NCBI GenBank assembly: GCA_036877525.1
Contig: JAZGTH010000125.1
Span: 496,001 to 560,000 of the forward strand
DNA from: Chromobotia macracanthus
Taxonomy: Eukaryota; Chordata; Actinopteri; Cypriniformes; Botiidae
Direction of reading: 5' to 3'
DNA length: 64,000 nucleotides
The translations under genes were made by a program, and so were the position numbers. Shown piece by piece: positions 1 through 11,800 of this stretch (position 1 is the stretch's first letter; each line of letters begins with the position of its first letter). The notes under the pieces are model-generated. The model did no database searches. It worked only from the letters and a program-made list of their open reading frames with translations, and had not been told where the DNA came from.

Positions 1-981
1 CTATTGGATGCCCATGATATTCGGGCCCTCAGGTGGCACTGCATTAAAAACAGGCATGATTCTGTCTTGGAGATCACTGCATGTGCTCAGGAACACTTCC
101 ACAAATCATTGTCTGTGAACACAGTTTGCCATGCCATCCACAAATGCAGGTTAAAGCTCTGTCATGCTAAAAAGAAGCCATATGTTAACAATTCAGAAAC
201 GCCATCGTTCTGTGGTATGGATTTCGAAATTCTGTTTAGAAATTATAGACGCAACATCCTTCGGACTCAAGAGAAGAGGGACCATCCAGGCTTGTTATCA
301 GCACACAGTTCAAAAGATGCATGTCTGATGGTATGGGGTTGCATTAGTGCCTATGGCATGGGCAGCTTACACATCTGGAAAAGCACCATCAACACTGAGA
401 GGTATATACAAGTTTTAAAACAACATATTACCCCATCCAAAGTCTTTTTCAGGGAAGGCCTGGCATATTTCAGCAAAACAATGCTAAACTGCATACTGCA
501 TCCATTACAACAGCATGGCTTCATAGTAGAAGAGTCCGGGTGCTGAACTGGCCTGCCTGTAGTCCAATCTTTCACCAATTAAAAACATTTGGTGCATCAT
601 AAAACAAAAATCCGGCAAAAAAGACCCAGGACTAGCAGCTAGAATCCAACATTAGACAGAAATGGGACAACATTCACCTCCCAAAAATCCAGAAACTGGT
701 CTCCTCAGTTCCCAGACATTACAGACTGTTGTTAAAAGAAGAAGGGATGCTACACAGTGGTAAACATGCCCCTCGCCCAACTTTTTTGAGGTGTCACTAC
801 CACCAATTTCAAAATGAGCTATTATTTTGCATGAAACAGTAAAATGTCTCTGTTTCAACATTTGATATGTTGTCTATGTTCTAGTGTTAATACAATATGG
901 GTATATGAGATTTGCAGATCATTGCATTCTGTTTTAATTTAAATTTTACAAGGTCCCAACTTTCTTTGAACTGGGGTTGTA
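1..981 (+). mobile_element. Tc1-like transposon, right part, transposase broken
   Basis: A Tc1-family transposase frame (bases 4-546) shows LSVNTVCHAIHKCRLKLCHA, LMVWGCISAYGMGSLHIWK and ERYIQVLKQH, characteristic of fish Tc1 elements. The first catalytic Asp region is missing between FCGMDFEILF and its upstream part, and the frame stops before the third catalytic residue. The terminal repeat ends CTGGGGTTGTA at 981. The left end lies outside the window. It is not functional. Confidence 0.85.
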
Positions 982-1179
982 TAATTCAAGACGAGATCTC
1001 TGCCAATCGTTAATACCATGCCACGTATTCTGTTCACAGATATAGAGTTAAAAATAAGATGGCATATTCCTATATATAAACAACACTGATTTACATTTTA
1101 GAGTGCCTGAAACAAACTTATAATCACCCGTTTAATATTATGTGCTGTCAGAGGAGTACAGAGAAAGCTGCAGGTAATG

Positions 1180-1585
1180 TTCAATTCAGTTTTATTTATA
1201 TAGTGCTTTTTACAACGTTAATTGCTTCAAAGCAGCTTTACATATAATAAAGAATAATTATAATAAAGAACAGAACAAATGTCAGATATGTTCAACAAGG
1301 AAAACATGGTATTATTGCAATTAATTTATGAGATGTATATTAATAAGACTAATTAGGCATACTAGGTTTGTAGTAGGTTTATGAAAAGAAAAAACGGGGT
1401 GACTGAACGGATAAAACCACAAAATTATTAATCAAGATATGCTGTTCTGGCTTACATGGAGATGGCATTTTAAAAGATAACATCTTATGGGACAGGGGTA
1501 TACGAGATTTGTAGTAGTACCATGAAATATACACAACACAAAGTAAAATACATACATAAAATATATACAATAAAAATACCTGAAG
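1180..1585 (-). repeat. L2-type LINE 3' tail, antisense copy
   Basis: Read on the minus strand, this ends ATGTAAAGCTGCTTTGAAGC and then an AATAAA-containing tail, the typical end of fish L2 LINEs. Its body (CATGGTACTACTACAAATCT, then CATAAGATGTTATC) is repeated in the opposite orientation at about 36270-36815. It is the only L2 piece here on the strand of the host gene. Confidence 0.7.
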
Positions 1586-1634
1586 ATGTGATGTGAGCCA
1601 TAATGTTGATGTGAGTGTTTAACAATACACTTAC

Positions 1635-1712
1635 ACATTGAGCGGCGGTAGACAGCCTTCACTCTGTCTTTCTCCTTGGATTTGTTCCTCATGAACGGGA
1701 GTTTTTTTAGGG
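1635..1712 (-). CDS. ccdc88a: Candidate ccdc88a cassette exon (basic peptide)
   Basis: This 78-base stretch lies 912 bases downstream of e23. It has a pyrimidine-rich tract and GGTGACAG as acceptor and a perfect GTAAGT donor. It can be entered in the phase left by e23 (one base) and leaves the same phase, so it can be included or skipped without breaking the frame. The peptide includes LKKLPFMRNKSKEKDRVK and AVYRRSM, is strongly basic and carries an RRS motif. The gene, strand and phase all fit. What is inferred is that it is expressed. It is not part of any repeat I recognise. Confidence 0.55.
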
Positions 1713-2624
1713 CTGTCACCAGACAGCAAGGGAAAGAATTGCAATGGATGAGAAAAAAGAACAGATGCACATTTGAATACAACAAACAGCATTCCTGTGA
1801 AACTGTCACACAGCACAAATAACACACACAAGTAGTGAAACACACACACTGATCACACTGGGTCACACAGATAAACGTCTCCTGATGCCAACAGCATAAC
1901 AGGAAGTTGATTATTAAAGGGTGCAATGCAGGAAACACAGTTTAACATACAGCAGTCTGAATGAAATACAGCTGGAGTTTCTTGTGTCACTTCTATTGCA
2001 CCTTTTAATAAACATGAACACTGGGTGTTCATGGGCTCACTGAAGCATACCATTAGAGGAAGCCTGTGTCTGGCTTTTTTCAACTTTCCTTCCTTCACAA
2101 AGAAAGCAAGAAACAACAAGAGAAAATGTCAGACTAACTGCATGATCATGAATCAACAAAAAAAAATCACGACAGCAAAACTTCATACAGCAGCTGAGAT
2201 GTACTGTGCACTGCAGTGATGAAAGGATAAACAACTGATTTCTGCTCTGTTGTCTTCACTGGTTGCCTGAAACTACATACATGCAGTATGACATTGTTTA
2301 ACTAGTGGTCTGATTACAAGCTAATAGTTTTTGAAATAGATTTCTGAGTGTCACTGGAAGAATAAATGAGATGACAGGAAATGCTAAGTAGAGATAAGAG
2401 CATGTGTACTACCCATCTAGCTACATCGTCAACCCATAGCATTCTTTTGATTCATTTCCAAGAAACAGGTTGAACTGATTTCTGAATCAGTCTGAACTGA
2501 ACTCACCGGTCATCTGATTGACGATCATGATTCACTCACTGAACCTTTTGGATAAGTCCCTGAACTGAAAGTCACATGGAACTGAAAAAAGTAAGATATT
2601 AGCATGAAGAGTACTGATACTCAC

Positions 2625-2827
2625 TGCTGCTACGGTTGGTGAGTGTTTCCTCCAGTGAGTTGGACCCGGAGCCCACAGATGAGCTGTCCTGACTATCCGG
2701 ATGGGGCAGCATCAGGAAACCATCACTGGACTCAGAGCGGGATGGTGCCTGTGTAAGAGAGCGCATACGCTCACGACTCTTGGGTTTAATGAGTTTCCTC
2801 ATCTTAAGTGTGATCCAGTTGACCCTC
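2625..2827 (-). CDS. ccdc88a: ccdc88a e23: basic C-terminal region with Akt-type site
   Basis: This 203-base exon completes Arg, then reads RVNWITLKMRKLIKPKSRER and MRSLTQAPSRSESSDG to EETLTNRSS plus one base. NWITLKMRKLIK is the conserved basic patch reported to bind phosphoinositides in mammalian Girdin. RERMRS fits R-x-R-x-x-S, the Akt consensus, at the position of the known Girdin Akt site. The acceptor has a pure poly-T tract before GCAG and the donor is AGCA/GTGAGT. The next mammalian exon would start with Thr-Met-Asn-Asp-Leu. I do not see it in the window. Confidence 0.94.
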
Positions 2828-5800
2828 CTGCAAAAAAAAAAAAAATCAGCTCTCATCACATGATCTACATTTCTGAAACCATTTCACATACTGTTATAAA
2901 CCTAATAACACTCTGCAACAACTCAAGAAGTCAAAAGCCTATGGTCAAAACATACCTCACAACAGATCTGAGTGGTTAAATTGGATAAATGTAAGGTAGC
3001 ATCTGTGTTACGTAGGAGGTTACACTTCTAGTGGAATGGACTCAACCAGAGAATCAAAACGAGACAAAGCAAGACCATGCGCGTCATAGGCAAAAGAGGC
3101 CAAAGCATCAGTAATCCAAAGTGCTTCATGACTACAACGTCTCTACTGCAACCACCAAAGCAGACTAGCTACAAAATGAGTTGCTATAACTCCAAGAAAT
3201 GTATTCTTGTTCAGCAGATGCAGTGCATTCGGAAAGTATTCACAGCACTTCACCTTTTCCACATTTTATGTTACAGCCTTATTCCAAAATGGATTAAACG
3301 CATTATTTTCTTGAAAATTCTACACACAATACCCCATAATGACAATGTGAAAGAAGTTTGTTTGAAATCTTTGCAAATTTATTAAAAATAAAAAAATGAA
3401 AAAAAATCACATTGACATACAGTCATGTGAAAAAATTAGGACACCCTATGAAAGCCTGTGTATTTTTATAACATTTTTGCAACATTTTGGATATATGGAT
3501 ATTTAATCTCAATTTTAAATTGAGAGTTAAATTTTTAATACAGAGAGATTAAAGTAATATATCTAAGCAATTAAAACCGAAGAGGGGATTTTCTGTAAAA
3601 TGTAATTCCACAAAATGCAAATTCTGACTGAGGCAAAAGTTAGGACACCCTCACATGTATTCCCTCTTAAAATGGCTCAAATCACACATAGGTGTATCAA
3701 ACCAGGTGCACATAATTAGTAGATCGTTACTCAGCATTTTGAATGAGGCTTGCCCTATCTAAACTTCAGACATTTAGTTTGGTGTGCTCCTGACTGTTGA
3801 AGTGAGAGTGAGCACCATGGTGAGAGCAAAAGAGCTGTCAGAGGCCTTCAGAAAAAATTTTAGCATCCAATGAGTCTGGTAAAGGATTTAAAAAGATCTC
3901 AAAAGATTTTGTAATCAGACATTCCACTGTCTGGAAGATCGTCTACAAGTGGAGGTCTTTCAGAACATCTGCCAACATGCCCAGGTCTGGTTGCCCCAGC
4001 AAGTTCACCCCAAGAGCAGACCGCAAGATGCTAAAAGAGGTCTCCAAAAACCCTAAAATGTCATCTCAGGACCTACAGCAGGCTCTGGCTACTGTTGATG
4101 TAAAAGTGCATGCCTCTACAATCAGAAAGAGACTGCACAAGTTTAACTTGCATGGGAGGTGTGTAATTATTGGAGCAAATCTTCCACAAGAAGCAACCTA
4201 GCATGCTGTCTAACTCTTTTTGGAGTTAGACAGCCTACAATATCTTTTTCCCTCTAACAGGGAATAGAGGTTACATACCACTCAATGTTGTATTAAAGTA
4301 GTGACACTAGGGGTCCATATACTAAGCACCAAGCACAACACTTCATATGCGGTCATATGCGTTGGAATAGTGAACTTTTCCTTAAGAGAACACACTATGG
4401 AGACCACAACCTACTCTGTAGAGGATATCTATAGAAATTGATGGACTTCAGGTACGTACCATATCAATTTATGTCTACAAATGGGGCACTACAGTAGGGA
4501 GAACCACCCAGATTATAGGCCATGATGGCTATAATCTTCCAGGGGAAGACCAAGTTTACCAAAGGTACTGAACCATACTGTGGAAATTACTCATATGGTA
4601 TTACCAAAGACAATCACTACGTATGGATGCCTATCTGTCAGAGAGCCAACCACTTGGGTAGCCTCGAATGGCAAATTCAGTTGCCAAACCCGTCTGCCTG
4701 GCTCTAGACAGATTATGTGCTAATATCCAGGGTTCACCAGAGGGGAACTCAAATGGTAAAAAACATCAAACAGAATCACCTCTCAGAGGAAAGGTGCTGT
4801 AGCAGGCTTGACACCCTCCCAATACATCAGAATGTTTGTCCAGTAGACAGCAAGGTAAAAGAAGCCGGATCAATCCTGAAGATATAGAACTTTGTAAAAG
4901 TATGAGGCCTGCATGTTCACCACTTGGTACCTGTTGGGAGTTGTGGGAACCTTGGGCATGTAGCCCAGACAAGGCCTCAGAATGTCAGAAAATCCTGGTC
5001 TGAACTGGAGACAATCACTGGACACATACAGTATCTGCAGATTCTAAACCCTCTTGATAGAAGCGAGTGCAGTCTGGAGGGCACAAAAAGAGTCTTCTGA
5101 GAGAGGGCTTGACTCCAAAGGATCAAACAGGGTACTCTTAAGAGCTGTAAGGACCAAGGAGAGATCCCAAGAGGGTATTAGGCACGTCCTTGAAGAGTTC
5201 AACCTCCTAGCACCTTTGAGGAATCAGACTCATCGGAATCAGATCATGTCTTCCCAAGGATTTCCTATCCAGTGTTACGTGTTGTGCTGCAACAGCAACT
5301 ATGTACATCTTCAGGGTGGAGTGAGAACTGTGTCTCCAAACTCTCCTGTAGCAAGGTGAGCGTAGATCCGATAAGGGCATGTCTGTGGATCTTCTCCCTA
5401 GGAAGAACACCAGCCAACAAAAAAAACACCTTCAGGATGTAGAGCTGCCTAGTAGAAGGGACTCTAGCCTGATTGATAATGTTTACCAACACCAGTGGTA
5501 AATCACCTAGGTCTTCCATGTTCCAGAGACCAGACATGGAGGTTTCATAGGTCTGGACTGGGGTGCCAGATCGTGTCCTGCCCCTGGGAAAGAAGGTCCT
5601 TCATCAAGGGAATGTGTCAGGAAGGAGCTGTTGAAAAGAGCATCAGCCTGGAGAACCACTTTGCACAGAATCTGTAAAATATGCATCCTTCAGGTCTATA
5701 ACCGCAAACCAATCTAGATTCTGCGCATACGTCAGAATGTGGGACTGCGTGAACATCCTGAAGTCTGTAAAGAGTCCGATTCAGGATGCACAGGTCTAGT

Positions 5801-8800
5801 ATTGGTCATAACCCACCTCCTTTCTTGGGCACAATGAATTAGGGGCTGTAAAACCCCACCAGAAGAATGCACAAAGAACTGCTGCGCTTTCTACAGAAAA
5901 GAAGAGGATGCCGCAAAACCAAAGAAGAAGCACGAGCCAAAGTAGACACCACCTTTGGGCAAAGTCTTTAATGTTGTCGCCAAACAGGCCACCTTCAGAG
6001 ATGGGAGCATCGAGAATGTGTACTTGCTCTGCAACTCGCATCTCAGCAAGGTTAAGCCATTGGTGTCGCTCCTGGACAACCATCATTGGCATTGCTCAAC
6101 CCAGTGCCGCAGTGTGACTTTCGTAGCCCTCATGGCAATGTCTGACCCTCAACGAATGCTGCCTCATTATTGACATGGCCCAAACATTTAAGGCAGAGAT
6201 CGTGGCCATCAGAGGGAGAGAGGTATCAACTGCAACCAGAAGCACATGTACAGAAGGGCATGATTACACATTACTCTTTAGAGGAAATTTGCTCTTTTTC
6301 TGTGAAACTGACATGCTCAGGGGAACTCTCTACATGTATCTGTGTCACCAGAGAAAAAACAAATATGAAGAACAAATATGATAAAGTGGTGTACGCCATC
6401 TCCCTTTTATACCCAGATATCTGGGGCAGAGACTGACATGCAAATCCCACTGGCCAAACCCTATTGATGCTTATTTTTATGGCCAATCATTATGCCATTT
6501 TCAACTGTGTTTTGTTTCCATATTAAAAATATCAAAACCACAAATACTACAAAACTACTAAATCAAAACTATGACACATACTCTATGTCAAACACTGAAA
6601 TTTCTGCATTAATGACATCAAGACTAGACTAATGCCTTACTGGGTGGTTGCCTTGTAGGTTTAGCACAAAACTACAGATGTTCCAAAATGCAGCAGCCAG
6701 AGTTCTCACAAGAACAAAAACACATGACCATATTAGCCTAGTTCTGTCAACACTGCACTGGTTGCCTATTGAGCAACGTATAAACTTCAAATATTCCAGT
6801 AATTATCTACAAGGCCCTGAAGGCTTAGCTCCTCAGTACATGAGCAAGCTCCTGTCTCATTACAGTCTCTCACATTCACTGCGCCAGCCAGTTGACAATA
6901 ACTAGAATTTTAAAATCAAGCATGGGGGTAGATCCTTTTTATATAGCACCCAAATTCTGGACCAGTCTTCCCAGTGTTGTCCAGAAGGCAGACACATTCT
7001 GACAGTTTAAATCTAGATTAAAGGCCCATCTTTTTAATCTAGCCTCCACATAGTCCTATGGTTTATTGACTCAAATCCCTATTGTTTGATTGTTAGGCTG
7101 CATTAATTAGATAAGCCGAACTGGTGACACCTCCCATAACAGATGTACTGGTTCTATTGGTTATTTCTTTAAATTCTTTAAATTCTCTAAAGTCTTGTAG
7201 TCAGCAGGATCCAGACTTTATCCAGACCAGATGGTGGAGAGACGGGATGGGATGACACCTGAGACAGATATAGCCAACTCTTGTCCTAGTTCCAGTTCAG
7301 TAATGCAATTATAAAATTTTAATTTAAGGGAAAGGATCTTGAAAACACTTTAGGTTGCAGGGCTCCCCTGAGGGCTGTTGTGGTGACATTTTCTTCCCTG
7401 AGGAGATACACCCTCAGTACCTTGAGCACATTGGCATCAACGCTGACTACATTCCATACTGGGAACTTCTGTACCAACAGTATGCTGGCAGACTCACAGA
7501 AAGGGTAATGTCCAGAGTGATTTTGCTCCTTAATACCTGATAAACTGAACCATTCAACCATGCCATGACAACCATATCACAGGGTTACCAGGTCTGTGTA
7601 CCAAAACCAGCCCAATAGTCAGACAACAATAGTCCAATGGCCATAGTTCAAATACCAAAACTTAAAATATCCATTCCCATACCTAAAATACATATTTTAC
7701 AGTCACTGCTATGCATTGCACACAATTTCTTCCTGAAAAATCACTGGTGTACAGTAAACTGGTGTTCAGTCAAACTTACGCAAATGCAATAACCTATGTA
7801 AAATAATCCACAGCAATGGTTTAAATGTTGCCCAACACTGCCATATCAACAATTAAAGAGTCAATGGCATAGCTATCAGATTTATGGCCTGGTGAAGTTT
7901 ATTCACTACTTCAGGGTGCATATCTACCAGCCCATCTCCTAGAACAACTGCAAAACCAACGTGCAAGGATAGTTTAAGGGGCACTCGAGATGGGGCTTAA
8001 ACTCGGATAGCCCAGACCTGGTATAAACTATGTGCACTTTATTAGGCAAACCTCAGCAAGAAAGACAGAAAGTTGGACAAATATTGGCAAATTACTGGCC
8101 TTGCAAATATATTAGTTTACCACTACAGCTGCATACCTTTACAACCTGGGGTCTGATATTACCTTCACATTTACACACTGGTACATTTACCTTCGTGGGG
8201 GTGATGGATCATAAAATTTATACTGATCCATGATTTTCTCCTCAAGTTTTTCTTTTTGTCTCCTCAGTTCATTCAGTTTATCACTGTGTGTGCAAGAGAG
8301 AGAGAGAGTGATATATATGGTGATATCATTAGACTTCGACAGCATACAGGTTTTAATGATGGACAGATAAATAACAGTGTGACAGGAATTATGACATCAC
8401 ACATGTACTGTCTCTGTTCAACATGGAACAGGTCTTTGCTCTCCATGGTCTGCTCTAGCAGGGTTCGGTTCTGCAGCATCAAGGTTTGGATCTGATCCAG
8501 CAGATGGCGGTTCTCCTCCTCTAGATTCCCTTTTAACTGACTTAATAACTGCAAGAAATCCACACAAACACTTAAAACATCAAGAACGAGACTGTAAGCC
8601 TGCTGAATGTCAACAACTATTCTTCAGTTTCATTTTTATATATCTACACCCGACTCTAGGTCTAAAACACTTCTGAATGGATTGGTATGTACTTGGAGAG
8701 ACACATCGGGAATATAAATCATAGAATGCAAAGTTAAATTCCCCTTACATCCTACTAATTTCCAACTGATCTGAGAAAAAAAATCAGTAAAGGACAGGTC

Positions 8801-11800
8801 AAGTCTCCTGTTCTGAGAAAGAGATAAGAAACAAGAAACAAACAAACAAAAAAGAAGCCCCAGGATGGACTGGGGAGGTAAGAGGCGTGTGTATACCTCA
8901 CACTGGTTGGTGAGTTTGGTGGAGGTGATGTCCAGCTGCTGGTACTGATCTCTGAGTTTTGAAAACTCTGCCTCCAGACGCGTATGATCCAGTCTGGCTG
9001 TGTTCAACTGGCTCTTCAGTGTTTTATGATCTGTCTGCAGAAGCTCATTATCCTTTAACAGCTGATGGTATGTAGAGTTCAGCCTGCAAACATAATGTAT
9101 ACTCATGAGCATAAATGAAAACTCAAGTCTGCGAGATGCACTTAAGTTGCAAAACAAATGGCCTGCGAGATGCACTTAAGTTGCAAAACAAATATTGGTG
9201 TGCAATATATATTGTGTGTGATATCTTAATGGTTCTTTTAACAGTATTTGAAATCATACAGAGTGTAACTCACTTTAAAAAACAGCATTCAGTGTCCACA
9301 AATTCACTGTGTGTTATAGTCAAGTACTGCAAAATGAATTTTGTTAATATTTTAATGTAGCAGATTGCGCTGTCTCTGTCATCTTTTCTGTCTGCTATCT
9401 GTGTTGGATGCATGGCTCATACACACAGCACACATTAACAGGTGAAGTGATGTTATTCAAGGAGTTTAGTGTTTTCTTGATGAATACAAGTCACCTAAAA
9501 CATCACCCCAGCCAATAATTACAGAACAAAACTCCAGTTGAAGATCAAGTCTTCCAGACATCTACCTTTTATACCCATGACAGCGCAAAATGACACATCA
9601 TCATAGATGGAATAACTCTTTTAAAGCAATAATCTATGATCCTGTGCTTTACACCTTGTGCTGAGTTTGACACAAGTTTGCATTTGATGAATCGTATTAC
9701 AATGTAATTTTTGATTTTTGCTTGTATGCTGCACAGTTCATTATACAGCTGAGCAATGTTTTGTATCATTTCTACCCGAACATGTCAGTTTTTAAATACA
9801 AAATACTATCCAACTACCATTATCAGCAAAAGCCCAGAAAAGACATATCATGCCCCCATACTTGCAACTACATTTGGATTCATGAACACAGAGACGTGAA
9901 AATGTATTAATGCATTATACTTTGTTATATTAACTTTGCATCCTGTGTGATTATTTTGAACAGCATTTAATGCTGTAATTATGAGTTAAACCCCAAAGGC
10001 CAAACACCCCTTTTGTATCCATTAGTATTCTTATTATTGGGGGTCAAGCCCTAAAAGGGCAAAGACCCCTTATGTTATTGTTAGTTTTCTTTGGTATTTG
10101 TTAGTGTTCTTCTGCCACTCAAGTCTATGGCAGCCCATGGAACTGAACACAGAAAAGTTATGAAATTTGGCATACAGATAGAGAACAGTTTGAAATGTTA
10201 CCATAGCAAATTACAACTTCATACCCAGGCCCTAACAACGAGTCTTTACCTCAAACCTTAAAGTTTATATAATCACCAGCAGTTCAAAGTTTCACTCATG
10301 TTTATCATAATAACCTTTGACTCGCTAGTTCTAAAAAACATTATTTTATCCTCGGATTCATTGGCTCATAACAATAAACGCACCTTTGTCATTTTCCGTT
10401 ATGAAAATGTTTCACCATTTTGAATTACATTGAAAACCTACTTTTTTCTAACTCCTACAGCGTTGGTTCACTTTACATGAAACTTGGTATGCAGCATCTA
10501 CAGACAAGACCCCTGACAAAAAGTTATGGAATTATGGAATGTGTATTTCCCCATATCACTCTCGTATACTACATCTACAAATTTTAGGGCAAGCACGTAA
10601 AATTGGATACGAAGCTGTATCTTTGTCATGCTTTGGTGTATTTACATGAAACTTGGTATGTGTCATCACAGGCATGTCCTGAGGGTACAAGCACAGTTTC
10701 GTCACCTACTAGTCCAGAGATGAATTAAAAAATGGTTAGTTATGTTCATAACTTGAAAACTTTGGTCTAAATGAAAGTGTCTCTTTAGATTCTTTGAGAT
10801 TCTTTGAAGACAAACAATATCTGATGTTCCATGGTCAACCATTTTGCGTGTCGACCATTTTGAATTTTGTTGTAAAATGCAGAATTCAAAAAATGCAATT
10901 ACATATTGTTACAAAACTTGGTATGGTTCATCACCATAGTCTGAGGTGACCTGTAAAGTTGGTGGTTGGTGCCACCTAGTGGTCAAGAGACATATCAAAA
11001 TTTATGTAAAGGCTTATAACACATGACAGAAATAACACACTGTCATGCAACTCTTTCTTTAGATTCTTTGGTTCATGCCGAGTCCTACAATACCAACTTT
11101 TTCAGGTGTCATTGTCACAACATCCTGACAGCCTCATAAAAATTTGGAGAAAGCGGCATGTATTGGTCAAAAATGGTGAATTGTTTTATTGAGTGATATT
11201 GGGTTTAACTTGGGTTTAACTGCTTTAGAGCAATTCCATGCAAATTTCAACCTTACCATGAAAACGTTTTTACCGAAAGAGCAAAACTCTTCTAAAGTTG
11301 TCTATTTAGGTTGTATTATACTGTTTTAATGTACTGTAATAGAAATTAAGAAATATTTGTCTTGTTTATCCACCACATAAGGTGAGCAACAACATTAAAA
11401 TTACCAACCATATTTCATACTTTCCTAAGAGGGGTCAAAAGTTCTCTTTATTCTTTATTTCATTTTATTAACAATATTATTGTTAATATTATTATTTATT
11501 TATTAACAATAAGCAATTTGCAGAAAGATGGAGGCATGTCTGAGAAATAAATACACTCACTTTGTCATAACAGCACTGCCTTTTGAATTTGGCAATATTT
11601 AGAAAGTCACAATGCTTCAGTGCTGTGTCACACCCATAATGTTTTAAAGATTAAGTTTATATTACATAATAATTATAAATACAAATAACTTGAAACTTTA
11701 TATACAAAGCCAACTTCTGTCCATGCCAATCATGATCACCAATTCACTTTTCTCTAAACAACCATAATAATACATTATGGACATGACTGTTATTGATGCT

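Noticed and set aside
1..1634. Search for the next canonical exon after e23 (expected to begin Thr-Met-Asn-Asp-Leu)
   Set aside because: Not found. The region is Tc1 and L2-tail sequence, so the remaining exons are taken to lie beyond base 1.
7319..7561. Open frames on both strands as a possible host exon
   Set aside because: No family recognised, no convincing splice context, and directly next to an L2 fragment.
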